From contig NZ_PUAP01000028.1 in the NCBI RefSeq assembly GCF_002947535.1, positions 1 through 52,578 on the forward strand: DNA of 52,578 nt, written 5' to 3'. Below the pieces are notes generated by a model. That model saw only the letters and a list, made by a program, of their open reading frames with translations, made no database searches and was not told the DNA's origin. Below, piece after piece: positions 32,615-40,935 of the stretch. The DNA is from Enterococcus mundtii. Lineage in GTDB: Bacteria; Bacillota; Bacilli; Lactobacillales; Enterococcaceae. The translations under genes were made by a program, and so were the position numbers. Each line of letters begins with the position of its first letter. The first letter of the stretch is position 1.

Positions 32615-35281
32615 TTGGAAAACAAGGAACACGCACAATCAACGGTCTACAAAGAATCGATCGACACGTTGATGCAACAAACGCAAAGCTCACCTGATGG
32701 GTTGAGTAGTACGCAAGCAAAAGAAAAATTGGAAAGAGATGGCTTGAACCAACTGAAAGAAGCGCCGAAGAAGCCAACTTGGAAACTGTTTCTCGAAACT
32801 TTTAAAGATGCGATGGTAATTGTGTTATTAGTTGTTGCATTGATTCAAATGGTGATGGGTGACTATATCGAATTTTTCGTTATCTTTGCCGTGTTGATGT
32901 TGAACTCAGTGATCAGTGTGATCCAAACGAAAAAAGCAGAAGGTTCACTTGAAGCATTGAAAAACCTTTCTGCACCAGATGCAAAAGTGATTCGTGACGG
33001 AAAAGAAATGACGATTCCAGCGAATGAATTAGTGGTTGGGGATATCGTTTTACTTGATGCAGGTGACTATGTACCGGCAGATGGACGTCTATTAGAAGCT
33101 GGTTCATTAAAAGTTGACGAAGGGATGTTGACAGGTGAGTCGACATCAGCAGAAAAAGAAGTAGTAGAAATCACTCAGACTGTGCCGATCGGTGATCGCT
33201 TGAATATGGTCTTTAGTGGGACGATCATTACTTACGGTCGTGGAAAATTCTTAGTGACTGCTACAGGAAACAATACAGAAATCGGTGAAGTAGCTGGTTT
33301 ATTAGAATCAACAACGGAACAAGTGACACCACTACAACGTGGGTTGGATAAATTCAGTAAGAAGTTAAGTTTAGCTATTTTAGGCTTATCATTAGTGATT
33401 TTAGGTATCCAGTTATTCCGTATCTACATGGGTGGCGGAACAGGAGATATGACGGCGGATATCGTTAGTGCCATCATGTTTGCAGTTGCGGTTGCCGTAG
33501 CAGCGATCCCAGAAGCATTGCAATCGATCGTCACGATCGTCTTATCATTAGGAACAAATAAAATGGCGAAACGACATGCCATCATCCGTAAACTTCCAGC
33601 CGTAGAAACACTAGGTTCAACGAGTATCATTTGTACAGATAAAACTGGAACATTGACACAAAATAAAATGACTGTTGTTGACTATTATTTAGCCAATGGA
33701 GCAACTGGTGATTTTTCAAATGATCCAAAAAACTGGTCTGTCGATGAACGTCGTTTAGTTGAGATCAGTGTCTTGGCAAATGATGCGTCGATCAGTGAAG
33801 ATGGTTCAAAATTAGGCGATCCTACAGAAGTAGCTTTTATTGACTTCAGTGAAAAAATGAACCAACCTTATCGTGAGATCCGTCAAACGTATCCAAGACA
33901 AGCGGAATTACCATTTGACTCGGATCGAAAATTGATGTCGACAGCACATGAAATCGACAATCAACAATTCTTATTTGTAAAAGGTGGACCTGATATCGTC
34001 TTTGGTCGTAGTACAAAAGCGTTGGTAAATGGTGAAGTCGTGCCAATGACAGACGAGTTAAGAAAAAAATTCCAAGAACAAAACGAAGCATTCTCAAATC
34101 GCGCATTGCGTGTGTTAGCCTTTGCTTACCGTCCAATCAATAGCTTAGAATTATCATTTGATGATGAAGATGATTTGATTTTAGTCGGTATCATGGCAAT
34201 GATCGATCCGCCAAGAGAAGAAGTTACACAAGCGGTGAAAGAAGCGAAAAGTGCTGGAATCAAAACGATCATGATCACTGGTGACCATAAAACAACTGCG
34301 GTAGCTATTGCAAAAGAAATCGGTATTTTTGCTGAGGGTGACCAAGCGTTGACTGGTACAGAATTAGATGAATTATCAGAAGATCAATTGAATGAAGTAT
34401 TAGAAAAAGTAACCGTTTATGCGCGTGTATCTCCGGAAAATAAAATCCGTATCGTGCGTGCTTGGCAAACAAAAGGTCATATCTCTGCGATGACAGGGGA
34501 CGGAGTGAATGATGCGCCTGCCTTGAAACAAGCAGACATCGGTATTGCAATGGGTACAGGTACTGACGTAGCCAAAGATGCTGCGGCAATGGTTCTGACA
34601 GATGATAATTTCGCATCGATCGTCAGTGCAGTGGAAGTAGGACGTAATGTCTTTGATAATATCAAAAAGGCCATCTCTTACTTGTTCTCAGGAAACTTAG
34701 GTGCGATCATCGCAATCATCTTTGCTTTGATTGCGGATTGGTCAAATCCATTTACAGCTTTACAATTATTGTTTATCAACTTAGTCAATGACTCATTACC
34801 GGCAATCGCGTTAGGAACTGAAAAAGCAGAGCCAGCGACAATGAAACGTCCGCCAAGAGATCCGAATTCAGGTATCTTTACGGACAAAACATTGATTTCT
34901 GTAACGTATCGTGGCGTATTGATCGGTATTGCAGTTATTTTTGCTCAATGGTTAGGAATGCAACATTCTCCTGAATTTGGTGTAGCGATGTCCTTTACAA
35001 CATTGATTTGGTGTCGTACGTTGCAAACATTCCCTGCTCGTTCAAATACGCAAACAGCGATCCAAGCTGGTTTCTTCTCAAACCGCAGTGTGCTATTAGC
35101 AGTTGCTGTATGTAGTGCGCTTTACTGTATTGCGATGATCCCAGGACTAAAAGAAGTCTTCTCGATCCCAGCAGCATTTGGATTGACTGAAGTCTTCACA
35201 TGTATCGGAATCGCGCTAGTAACAGTTGTATTGATGGAAATCACTAAGATGATCTTGGTGCGTGTACAAGGAAATAAATAA
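32615..35281 (+). CDS. P-type Ca2+/Mn2+-transporting ATPase
   Basis: An 888-residue P2-type ATPase. Actuator motif MLTGEST, phosphorylation site CTDKTGTLTQ, hinge MTGDGVNDAPALKQADIGIA and a membrane IPEALQSIVT site (PEGL-type, helix 4) are all intact, with ten predicted helices. Start is TTG 32615 after GGGGGATG; no in-frame ATG fits better. The Mn2+ riboswitch upstream argues for a manganese (or calcium/manganese) exporter like YoaB of Lactococcus or MgtA of pneumococcus, switched on by excess Mn2+. Confidence 0.92.
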   Translation: MENKEHAQSTVYKESIDTLMQQTQSSPDGLSSTQAKEKLERDGLNQLKEAPKKPTWKLFLETFKDAMVIVLLVVALIQMVMGDYIEFFVIFAVLMLNSVISVIQTKKAEGSLEALKNLSAPDAKVIRDGKEMTIPANELVVGDIVLLDAGDYVPADGRLLEAGSLKVDEGMLTGESTSAEKEVVEITQTVPIGDRLNMVFSGTIITYGRGKFLVTATGNNTEIGEVAGLLESTTEQVTPLQRGLDKFSKKLSLAILGLSLVILGIQLFRIYMGGGTGDMTADIVSAIMFAVAVAVAAIPEALQSIVTIVLSLGTNKMAKRHAIIRKLPAVETLGSTSIICTDKTGTLTQNKMTVVDYYLANGATGDFSNDPKNWSVDERRLVEISVLANDASISEDGSKLGDPTEVAFIDFSEKMNQPYREIRQTYPRQAELPFDSDRKLMSTAHEIDNQQFLFVKGGPDIVFGRSTKALVNGEVVPMTDELRKKFQEQNEAFSNRALRVLAFAYRPINSLELSFDDEDDLILVGIMAMIDPPREEVTQAVKEAKSAGIKTIMITGDHKTTAVAIAKEIGIFAEGDQALTGTELDELSEDQLNEVLEKVTVYARVSPENKIRIVRAWQTKGHISAMTGDGVNDAPALKQADIGIAMGTGTDVAKDAAAMVLTDDNFASIVSAVEVGRNVFDNIKKAISYLFSGNLGAIIAIIFALIADWSNPFTALQLLFINLVNDSLPAIALGTEKAEPATMKRPPRDPNSGIFTDKTLISVTYRGVLIGIAVIFAQWLGMQHSPEFGVAMSFTTLIWCRTLQTFPARSNTQTAIQAGFFSNRSVLLAVAVCSALYCIAMIPGLKEVFSIPAAFGLTEVFTCIGIALVTVVLMEITKMILVRVQGNK

Positions 35282-35361
35282 TCATCAAAGACAAAATAGT
35301 TCATCTATCACTTACGAATGACGATGGAATTTGCTAGTTTTAAGTCTTTCGAATCAAAAAG

Positions 35362-35404
35362 AAATCCACGAGAATCGTTTCTTCGATTTTCGTGGATTTT
35401 GATT
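35362..35404 (+). terminator. Intrinsic terminator after P-type ATPase
   Basis: AAATCCACGA-ga-ATCG pairs with CGAT-tt-TCGTGGATTT (35362-35399), followed by a T-rich tail. Confidence 0.8.
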
Positions 35405-35484
35405 TATACTAAGAAACAAGGCTCGTCGTTTCTCTTATAAAAATATTTATTCCGAAAAGTGAAAACGAAAGGAGAATTATCCAA

Positions 35485-36207
35485 ATGAACAAAGAAGAAT
35501 GGAATACCTTTGCGAAAGACTATTACGAATCACAAAAAGAATCCAGTACGACGATTGTAGAGGATGTCGTTGCTTATCTAAAAAGTGAGGTTTTATTACC
35601 AGCTGGATCATTCGCAGATGTTGCCGGTGGTGCAGGGCGTTATCTGCCGTTAGCAAAAGAAATAGAACAATATGAGTTGATTGATTTTTCAGAAGAAATG
35701 CTTGTCTATGCTGAACATGAAGCGCATGTACTGGGGCTAAATAACTGCCAATTCATTCTGCAAGATCTTGCTAGTTTTTTGCAAGAAGAGAAAACCTATG
35801 AACTTGTTTTTTCGGCAGCAAATCCCGCCTTGGTTTCTTGTGAACAATTGGAAAAACTGCGTAGGAAAGCGACGAGAGCTTGTTTGATCCTAAGAGTAGT
35901 CTCCTCGGAAGATAATGTCTTCGTACCCCTTGAAAGGCATTTAGGGATCGAAAAATCTGACCCTAACACCTCGCCAACTATTATGGATCGGTTTGAGACG
36001 TATTTAGCAAAGAAACACCTTTCTTATAAGAGAACTGAATTCACTTATGATTCACAGGAAGAAGTCACGGCTTCATTTTTGCGGGCTTACTATGAAGAAA
36101 TGCAAGATGATCCACGTTTCCAGTCAGCTCTCCAAGAATTATTTAAAAACAGTGAGACAATTCAGAGTACAAATAAACTGACCTATCGATTATTGACTAT
36201 CTATTAG
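35485..36207 (+). CDS. Class I SAM-dependent methyltransferase
   Basis: A 240-residue Rossmann-type methyltransferase. Motif I is FADVAGGAGRYLPLA (about residues 42-56), the acidic loop YELIDFSEEML, and later QFILQDLASFL. Residue D44 with the glycine stretch would bind SAM. The substrate is unknown; it resembles general small-molecule methyltransferases. Monocistronic with AAAGGAGA. Its 3' codons form the left arm of the terminator at 36175. Confidence 0.85.
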   Translation: MNKEEWNTFAKDYYESQKESSTTIVEDVVAYLKSEVLLPAGSFADVAGGAGRYLPLAKEIEQYELIDFSEEMLVYAEHEAHVLGLNNCQFILQDLASFLQEEKTYELVFSAANPALVSCEQLEKLRRKATRACLILRVVSSEDNVFVPLERHLGIEKSDPNTSPTIMDRFETYLAKKHLSYKRTEFTYDSQEEVTASFLRAYYEEMQDDPRFQSALQELFKNSETIQSTNKLTYRLLTIY

Positions 36208-36230
36208 TCAACGATCGAGGTCAGTTTTTT
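36175..36230. terminator. Terminator starting inside the methyltransferase gene
   Basis: AAACTGACC (36175-36183) pairs with GGTCAGTTT (36219-36227) around an inner TTGACT/AGTCAA stem, followed by TTT. It serves the methyltransferase and possibly the convergent mvaS. Confidence 0.75.
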
Positions 36231-36237
36231 GCATTGA

Positions 36238-37395
36238 TTATTTTTCTTTGTAAAAACGAATATCATTTTCAACTTTATAGATCGAGTAAGGTAGATCTGA
36301 ATGATATTCAGCTGTTTCACCATGTCCCGGTAATGTTTCATTGAAGATTTCTTCATATTGATCAACAGTCAATGCTTCACGGTTATCTAACATCGCTTGA
36401 TTCTCTTCTTTGAATAAGAACTTTTGATAGTCTTCTTCTAAATACCCAGTGAAAAACTCACTCACAGCACCAGAACCATAGCTGAATAGTCCAATACGGT
36501 CACCAGATTTCAATGCTTGAGTGTTTTCTAACAGAGAAATCAAACCTAAATAAAGTGAACCAGTGTATAGATTTCCAATTCGTCGACTATAGGTGATGCC
36601 TTCTTCATAACGTGCCATCAAACGTTCTTGCGTTGCTTCATCTGTTTCTTCGAGCACACTTTGTAATGCTTTTTTCCCCATTTTTGTGTAAGGGATATGG
36701 AAGGTAAGTGCGTCATAATCTGCAAGTGTTCGACCTGTTGTTTCTTTATATCTATTCCAGACTTTTTGGAAAGACTCAATATAGGTAGAGTTGGACAACG
36801 GTCCATCTACTACAGGATATTGGCTATAGCTTGGACGCCAAAAGTCATAAATATCTTCTGTTAAAAAGACACTGTGGTCTTCAAGTGAAAGAATCCGAGG
36901 GTTTTGTGTGATCATCATAGCGACCGCACCTACACCTTGCGTCACTTCACCACCACTTGCTAAACCGTAGCGAGCGATATCGCTAGCAATCACTAAAACT
37001 TTACGATCTGGATGGTTTTTAACATATTCTTTTGCCATATGCAAAGCTGCTGTTCCCCCGTAACAAGCTTCTTTTACTTCGAATGAACGAGCAAAAGGTT
37101 GAACTTTTAACAAATGATGGATGATCACAGCACTTGCCTTTGATTGGTCGATGCCTGATTCGGTACCTACAATGACCATATCGATTTTCTCACGATCTTC
37201 TTCTGTGACGATTTTACTCGCTGCATTTGCTCCTAGCGTGACGATGTCTTCATAAACTTGATTGACAGCCATTTGATCTTGACCGATCCCAATATGGTAT
37301 TTGGCAGGATCATCTCCACGTCTGTTTGCTAATTCAGTCATATCTAAAAATAAATTAGGAATAAAAAAGGAAAGACGATCAATCCCTATTTTCAT
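36238..37395 (-). CDS. mvaS: Hydroxymethylglutaryl-CoA synthase
   Basis: A 385-residue enzyme making HMG-CoA from acetyl-CoA and acetoacetyl-CoA, second step of the mevalonate route to isoprenoids (undecaprenyl carrier, menaquinone). MKIGIDRLSFFIPNLFLDMT is the enterococcal start. Catalytic Cys lies in EACYGGTAAL, with His and Glu regions at FHIPYTKMGKKAL and VGTESGID. ATG has AGAGGTG upstream. It is divergent from mvaE as in other enterococci, so the pair is probably co-controlled from the shared spacer. Confidence 0.96.
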   Translation of the reverse strand: MKIGIDRLSFFIPNLFLDMTELANRRGDDPAKYHIGIGQDQMAVNQVYEDIVTLGANAASKIVTEEDREKIDMVIVGTESGIDQSKASAVIIHHLLKVQPFARSFEVKEACYGGTAALHMAKEYVKNHPDRKVLVIASDIARYGLASGGEVTQGVGAVAMMITQNPRILSLEDHSVFLTEDIYDFWRPSYSQYPVVDGPLSNSTYIESFQKVWNRYKETTGRTLADYDALTFHIPYTKMGKKALQSVLEETDEATQERLMARYEEGITYSRRIGNLYTGSLYLGLISLLENTQALKSGDRIGLFSYGSGAVSEFFTGYLEEDYQKFLFKEENQAMLDNREALTVDQYEEIFNETLPGHGETAEYHSDLPYSIYKVENDIRFYKEK

Positions 37396-37531
37396 TTCAA
37401 CACCTCTTTACTCATGATAAAAAACTTACTTTATTAAAGTATCACAAAATTGCTAAAAGAAATACAAAAAAGCTAATTTTTAAGGATTTGTAAAAAAATA
37501 TAGCGCTTTTTTTAAAAGGTGTATGTTATAT

Positions 37532-37559
37532 TTGTATTTCCGGTAAAGAATGGTATATT
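37532..37559 (+). promoter_or_regulatory. Probable mvaE promoter
   Basis: TTGTAT (37532-37537), 16-bp spacer, TATATT (37554-37559). This implies a leader of about 290 nt before the mvaE start. Confidence 0.45.
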
Positions 37560-37690
37560 TTTGTAGGAGATACTTGACAGTTAGAAAGTAATCAACTGTC
37601 CATCTTTCATGCAATTTAATAAGAAGTGTATTTTAATTTTTACGAAACCATTCAGATTGTTCTATCCAATAGATATAGACAAACGTTTTT

Positions 37691-37843
37691 TGAGGAATGT
37701 CTCGTCGGTTACAGCGTGACGTTTTTCGCAAATATGAGAGAAATAAGGAGGGAATCCGTTTGCGCAAAAGATTGTAACACCTATAAATCTATCGCGTTTT
37801 TTATAATACGTGGATAAGTGAATTTATAGACTTTGGCAACGGG
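37691..37843 (+). ncRNA. Structured leader RNA, copy B (mvaE leader)
   Basis: Shares all landmarks with 18951-19101. These are TGAGGAA; stem ATGTC/GACGT (37697-37701 with 37718-37722) around the loop CGTCGGTTACAGCGT (37703-37717); hairpin 37722-37741 with an 8-nt loop; AAGGAGG (37745-37751) plus a TTG mini-ORF; stem CTATAAAT/ATTTATAG (37781-37788 with 37822-37829) enclosing a bulged hairpin (37790-37816); and TTTGGCAACGGG ending 9 nt before mvaE. Probable cis-regulator of mvaE translation or transcription; ligand or signal unknown. Confidence 0.7.
37760..37777 (+). CDS. Leader mini-ORF within RNA copy B
   Basis: TTG start 8 nt after AAGGAGG, five codons (MRKRL), TAA. Spacing and start codon equal those of the mini-ORF at 19021, although the peptide differs. 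Confidence 0.4.
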   Translation: MRKRL

Positions 37844-37852
37844 TGGCTTAAC

Positions 37853-40291
37853 TTGAAGGAAGTCGTTATTATAGATGCTGCACGAACACCGATTGGAAAG
37901 TATCGTGGTAGCTTAAGCAGTTATTCTGCTGTTGAGTTAGGAACATTCATCACAACAGAGATCCTTGAACGAACAGGGATCGATAAAGAAGCAATCAATC
38001 AAGTCATTTTTGGGAATGTGCTTCAAGCAGGGAATGGGCAAAATGTTGCACGACAAATTGCGATCAATAGTGGAATTCCTGTAAGTGTTCCTGCAATGAC
38101 GATCAATGAAGTGTGTGGATCTGGGATGAAATCTGTGATCCTTGCGCGTCAACAGATCCAACTAGGCGAAGCGGATCTGATAGTAGCCGGTGGTGTGGAA
38201 AGTATGACTAAGGCACCAATGCTCCAAGTAAGTGATCCAGAAAACGAGAAGGTCGAAGAAATCTCAAGTATGCTGAATGATGGGCTGACCGATGCATTTT
38301 CCAACACACATATGGGGCTTACAGCAGAAAATGTAGCAAAACAATTTTCTGTGACAAGAGCAGAGCAAGATCAATATGCACTGGATTCACAACTAAAAGC
38401 GGCGAAAGCCAGCGAGTTAGGGGTCTTCAAGGAAGAAATCATTCCGATTTCCCATAATGAAGAAGCTTTTGCAATGGATGAAGCAGTGCGAGGAAATAGT
38501 ACGTTAGAAAAATTAAGCACGTTACGGACGGTTTTTGCAGAGGACGGCACAGTTACTGCTGGGAATGCTTCTCCTTTGAACGATGGCGGTTCTGTACTGA
38601 TCTTAGCGTCGAAAGAGTATGCGATTGCTCATGGTTTACCGTATTTAGCCACGATCAAAGGAGTTTCTGAAGTCGGTATCGATCCTAGTATCATGGGGGT
38701 AGCTCCAATCAAAGCAATCAATACTTTGATGGAGAAAACAGAGCTTTCCTTGGACGACATCGATCTATTTGAAATCAACGAAGCGTTTGCTGCGTCATCG
38801 ATCGTTGTGAATCGTGAGTTGAATCTTCCATCAGAGAAAGTCAATATTTATGGTGGTGCGATTGCCTTAGGTCATCCAATCGGAGCGAGTGGCGCTCGTA
38901 TCTTGACAACATTAGGTTACGCACTAAGAAGAACGCAACAACGATACGGAGTTGCTTCATTATGTATTGGTGGTGGTCTTGGCTTAGCTGTTCTTTTGGA
39001 AGCAAATTTGCAAGAAACTGGTGAAGACGAAAAAAAAAAGTTTTATGAACTAACGCCAGAACAACGTAGACAGCGATTAGTTCAAGAAAAAGTGGTTTCT
39101 GCAGCAGAAGCAGCACGTTTTAAAGAATCTGTATTAACTGAGGATATCGCCAACCACTTGATTGAAAATCAAATCAGTCAAGTAGAGATCCCATTAGGTG
39201 TCGCGTTGAATTTCCAAGTGAACGACCAAAAAAAATGGGTCCCAATGGCAACGGAAGAACCTTCTGTAATTGCTGCAGCGAGCAATGGCGCAAAGATATG
39301 TGGCAATATCAGCGTTCAGATACCGCAACGATTGATGCGTGGGCAAATCGTTTTGACCGGTCGTTGTGATTATCGAAAAATCAAAGAAGTCATTGAAGCA
39401 AGGAAACCAGAATTGGTCACTTGTGCAAACGAAAGCTATCCTTCGATCGTGAAGCGTGGTGGAGGTGTCCGAGAAATTTCTACTCGAGAATTTATGGGAA
39501 GTGAGCACGCCTATCTTTCACTTGATTTTTTAGTGGATGTCAAAGATGCGATGGGTGCGAATATCATCAACTCGATTTTGGAGGGAGTTGCGGTTCGTAT
39601 CAAAGAATGGTTCCCTGAAGAAGAAATCTTGTTCAGTATCTTGAGTAACCTAGCGACGGAATCTTTAGCGATCGCGACTTGTATGATTCCTTTTGAGCGA
39701 TTGGCAAAGGACAAAGAAACGGGTCAGCTGATTGCTGAAAAGATTCGTCAAGCGAGTGAATATGCAAAGTTAGATCCTTATCGGGCAACGACCCACAACA
39801 AAGGAATCATGAATGGTATCGAAGCAGTCATCTTAGCAACAGGAAATGATACACGAGCAGCCGCTGCGGCAATCCATGCGTATGCTGCTCGAAATGGTAG
39901 TTACCAAGGGTTGACTGACTGGCAAATCAAGGAAGATCATTTGGTAGGAAAATTGACGGTTCCTTTAGCAGTTGCGGCAGTAGGGGGCGCTTCCCGAGTC
40001 TTACCGAAAGCGAAAGCTTCTTTAGATATGTTAGCAATCGATTCTGCACAAGAATTGGCACAAGTGATTGCAGCTGTCGGTTTAGCACAAAACCTTGCGG
40101 CACTGCGAGCTCTTGTTAGTGACGGCATCCAAAAAGGGCATATGTCATTACAAGCGAGAGCATTAGCGATCACAGTTGGTGCCAAAGGAGACGAAATCGA
40201 GAGAGTTGCTGCAAAACTAAGAGAATCAGGAACGATCAACCAACAAAGCGCACTAGCTGCATTAGGAGCTATCCAAGCTGGCAAAAAGTAA
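37853..40291 (+). CDS. mvaE: Bifunctional acetyl-CoA acetyltransferase/HMG-CoA reductase
   Basis: An 812-residue fusion typical of enterococci. Residues 1-~390 are a thiolase: Cys in NEVCGSGMKSV, NEAFAASS, GHPIGASGAR, and CIGGGLG. About 400-812 form a class II HMG-CoA reductase: ENQISQVEIPLG, ATEEPSVIAAASNGAK, DAMGANIINS, HNKGIMNG. It makes acetoacetyl-CoA and later reduces HMG-CoA to mevalonate. Start is TTG 37853, with GGGTGG upstream inside or next to the conserved leader RNA. A TTG start plus structured leader suggest controlled translation. Terminator at 40492. Confidence 0.96.
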   Translation: MKEVVIIDAARTPIGKYRGSLSSYSAVELGTFITTEILERTGIDKEAINQVIFGNVLQAGNGQNVARQIAINSGIPVSVPAMTINEVCGSGMKSVILARQQIQLGEADLIVAGGVESMTKAPMLQVSDPENEKVEEISSMLNDGLTDAFSNTHMGLTAENVAKQFSVTRAEQDQYALDSQLKAAKASELGVFKEEIIPISHNEEAFAMDEAVRGNSTLEKLSTLRTVFAEDGTVTAGNASPLNDGGSVLILASKEYAIAHGLPYLATIKGVSEVGIDPSIMGVAPIKAINTLMEKTELSLDDIDLFEINEAFAASSIVVNRELNLPSEKVNIYGGAIALGHPIGASGARILTTLGYALRRTQQRYGVASLCIGGGLGLAVLLEANLQETGEDEKKKFYELTPEQRRQRLVQEKVVSAAEAARFKESVLTEDIANHLIENQISQVEIPLGVALNFQVNDQKKWVPMATEEPSVIAAASNGAKICGNISVQIPQRLMRGQIVLTGRCDYRKIKEVIEARKPELVTCANESYPSIVKRGGGVREISTREFMGSEHAYLSLDFLVDVKDAMGANIINSILEGVAVRIKEWFPEEEILFSILSNLATESLAIATCMIPFERLAKDKETGQLIAEKIRQASEYAKLDPYRATTHNKGIMNGIEAVILATGNDTRAAAAAIHAYAARNGSYQGLTDWQIKEDHLVGKLTVPLAVAAVGGASRVLPKAKASLDMLAIDSAQELAQVIAAVGLAQNLAALRALVSDGIQKGHMSLQARALAITVGAKGDEIERVAAKLRESGTINQQSALAALGAIQAGKK

Positions 40292-40491
40292 GGTTAGTTT
40301 TCCAAATGCTTTTAGTAACTGAGGGAAAATGACAAATAATTATCATTATTATAACGGTTCTCGTCAGACGGATAAAAAATCAACGAATGTTTAGCATAAA
40401 AGAACTCTAATCTAAATTTATGTTTTTCCATAAAAGAGCATCACGTCTTTTTTGCTATTTTCAACTTCTGTAGAGTTTCTTAATATTAAAC

Positions 40492-40538
40492 AAAACGTAA
40501 CAGACCTTGTCGGTACAAGGTTTTCTGTTGCGTTTTTT
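40492..40538 (+). terminator. Intrinsic terminator after mvaE
   Basis: AAAACGTAACAGA pairs with TTCTGTTGCGTTTT around an inner CCTTGT/ACAAGG stem, with a T tail. It lies 200 bp after the stop; the intervening 40292-40491 holds no gene I can see. Confidence 0.7.
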
Positions 40539-40688
40539 GTATTATTCGAACCTGGAATTATAAAACATATCTTATTGAATTTTAAAAATAATTTATATAA
40601 CATTAAAAAAAGCTAAAGTTTTTTACGCTTATTTGAGGTTCTCTTGTGAATAAATAATCTAACAGGTATACTTTTCCTCAAATAGAAT
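40539..40688 (+). other. Upstream leader/promoter zone of the M-box operon
   Basis: AT-rich. TTGAAT near 40574 and TATAAC about 15 bp later could be the promoter. TATTTGAGG (40628-40636) can pair with CCTCAAATA (40677-40685), just before the M-box, and may extend its basal helix. No gene seen. Confidence 0.4.
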
Positions 40689-40846
40689 AACTTGTTAGGC
40701 GAGACTCCTAAACAAACATAGGCTATTGCGCAGAAACGTCGAAAGACGCCAATGTGTAAAACAGGAATTGTCGGATTAAGGCTCTTCATAAGATAGCTAA
40801 GAGAAATCTTTACGTTGTTTAGTGTCAAAACTCACACGATGAGACT
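40689..40846 (+). promoter_or_regulatory. M-box (ykoK) magnesium riboswitch
   Basis: Contains the M-box hallmarks in order: GTTAGGCGAGACTCCTA (about 40694-40710), GGCTATTGCGCAGAAACGTC then GAAAGACGCCAATG (40721-40754), AAAACAGGAATTGTCGGA (about 40758-40775), TAAGGCTCTTCAT, and the closing AGTGTCAAAACTCACACGATGAG. These match the B. subtilis mgtE leader closely. A terminator follows at once (40848-40880). Family knowledge: Mg2+ compacts the RNA and lets the terminator form, so genes are on when Mg2+ is low. Here the target is a SEDS/PAP2-LCP operon, not a Mg2+ transporter. Confidence 0.88.
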
Positions 40847-40847
40847 G

Positions 40848-40880
40848 AAAAGCCAATCGTTTTTTTCGTTTGGCTTTTTT
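40848..40880 (+). terminator. M-box expression-platform terminator
   Basis: AAAAGCCAA pairs with TTTGGCTTTT over a T-rich loop, followed by T's, 55 bp before the first gene of the operon. Confidence 0.8.
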
Positions 40881-40935
40881 TATTCAAGATGGGTAAGTGA
40901 CGTATCTCCGCTGTAACACAAAGGAGAAATATAGG

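Larger units (their letters stand above)
37396..37852. other. mvaS-mvaE divergent control region
   Basis: This 457-bp spacer holds the leftward mvaS promoter region (not defined), a rightward promoter at 37532-37559, and about 290 nt of mvaE leader including the conserved RNA at 37691-37843. A 63-codon frame at 37626-37817 has no ribosome site and crosses the structured RNA; I do not regard it as a gene. Confidence 0.6.

Noticed and set aside
37574-37608. TTGACA at 37574 as mvaE -35
   Set aside because: No acceptable -10 at 15-19 bp; the TTGTAT/TATATT pair just upstream fits better.
37626-37817. 63-codon open frame in the mvaE leader
   Set aside because: No ribosome site, composition unlike neighbours, and it runs through the conserved structured RNA, which better explains the conservation.
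39937-40284. 115-codon minus-strand frame inside mvaE
   Set aside because: Antisense shadow of the alanine-rich reductase domain; typical artefact.
40613-40828. 71-codon minus-strand frame over the M-box
   Set aside because: It is the complement of a recognised riboswitch; no ribosome site or family.
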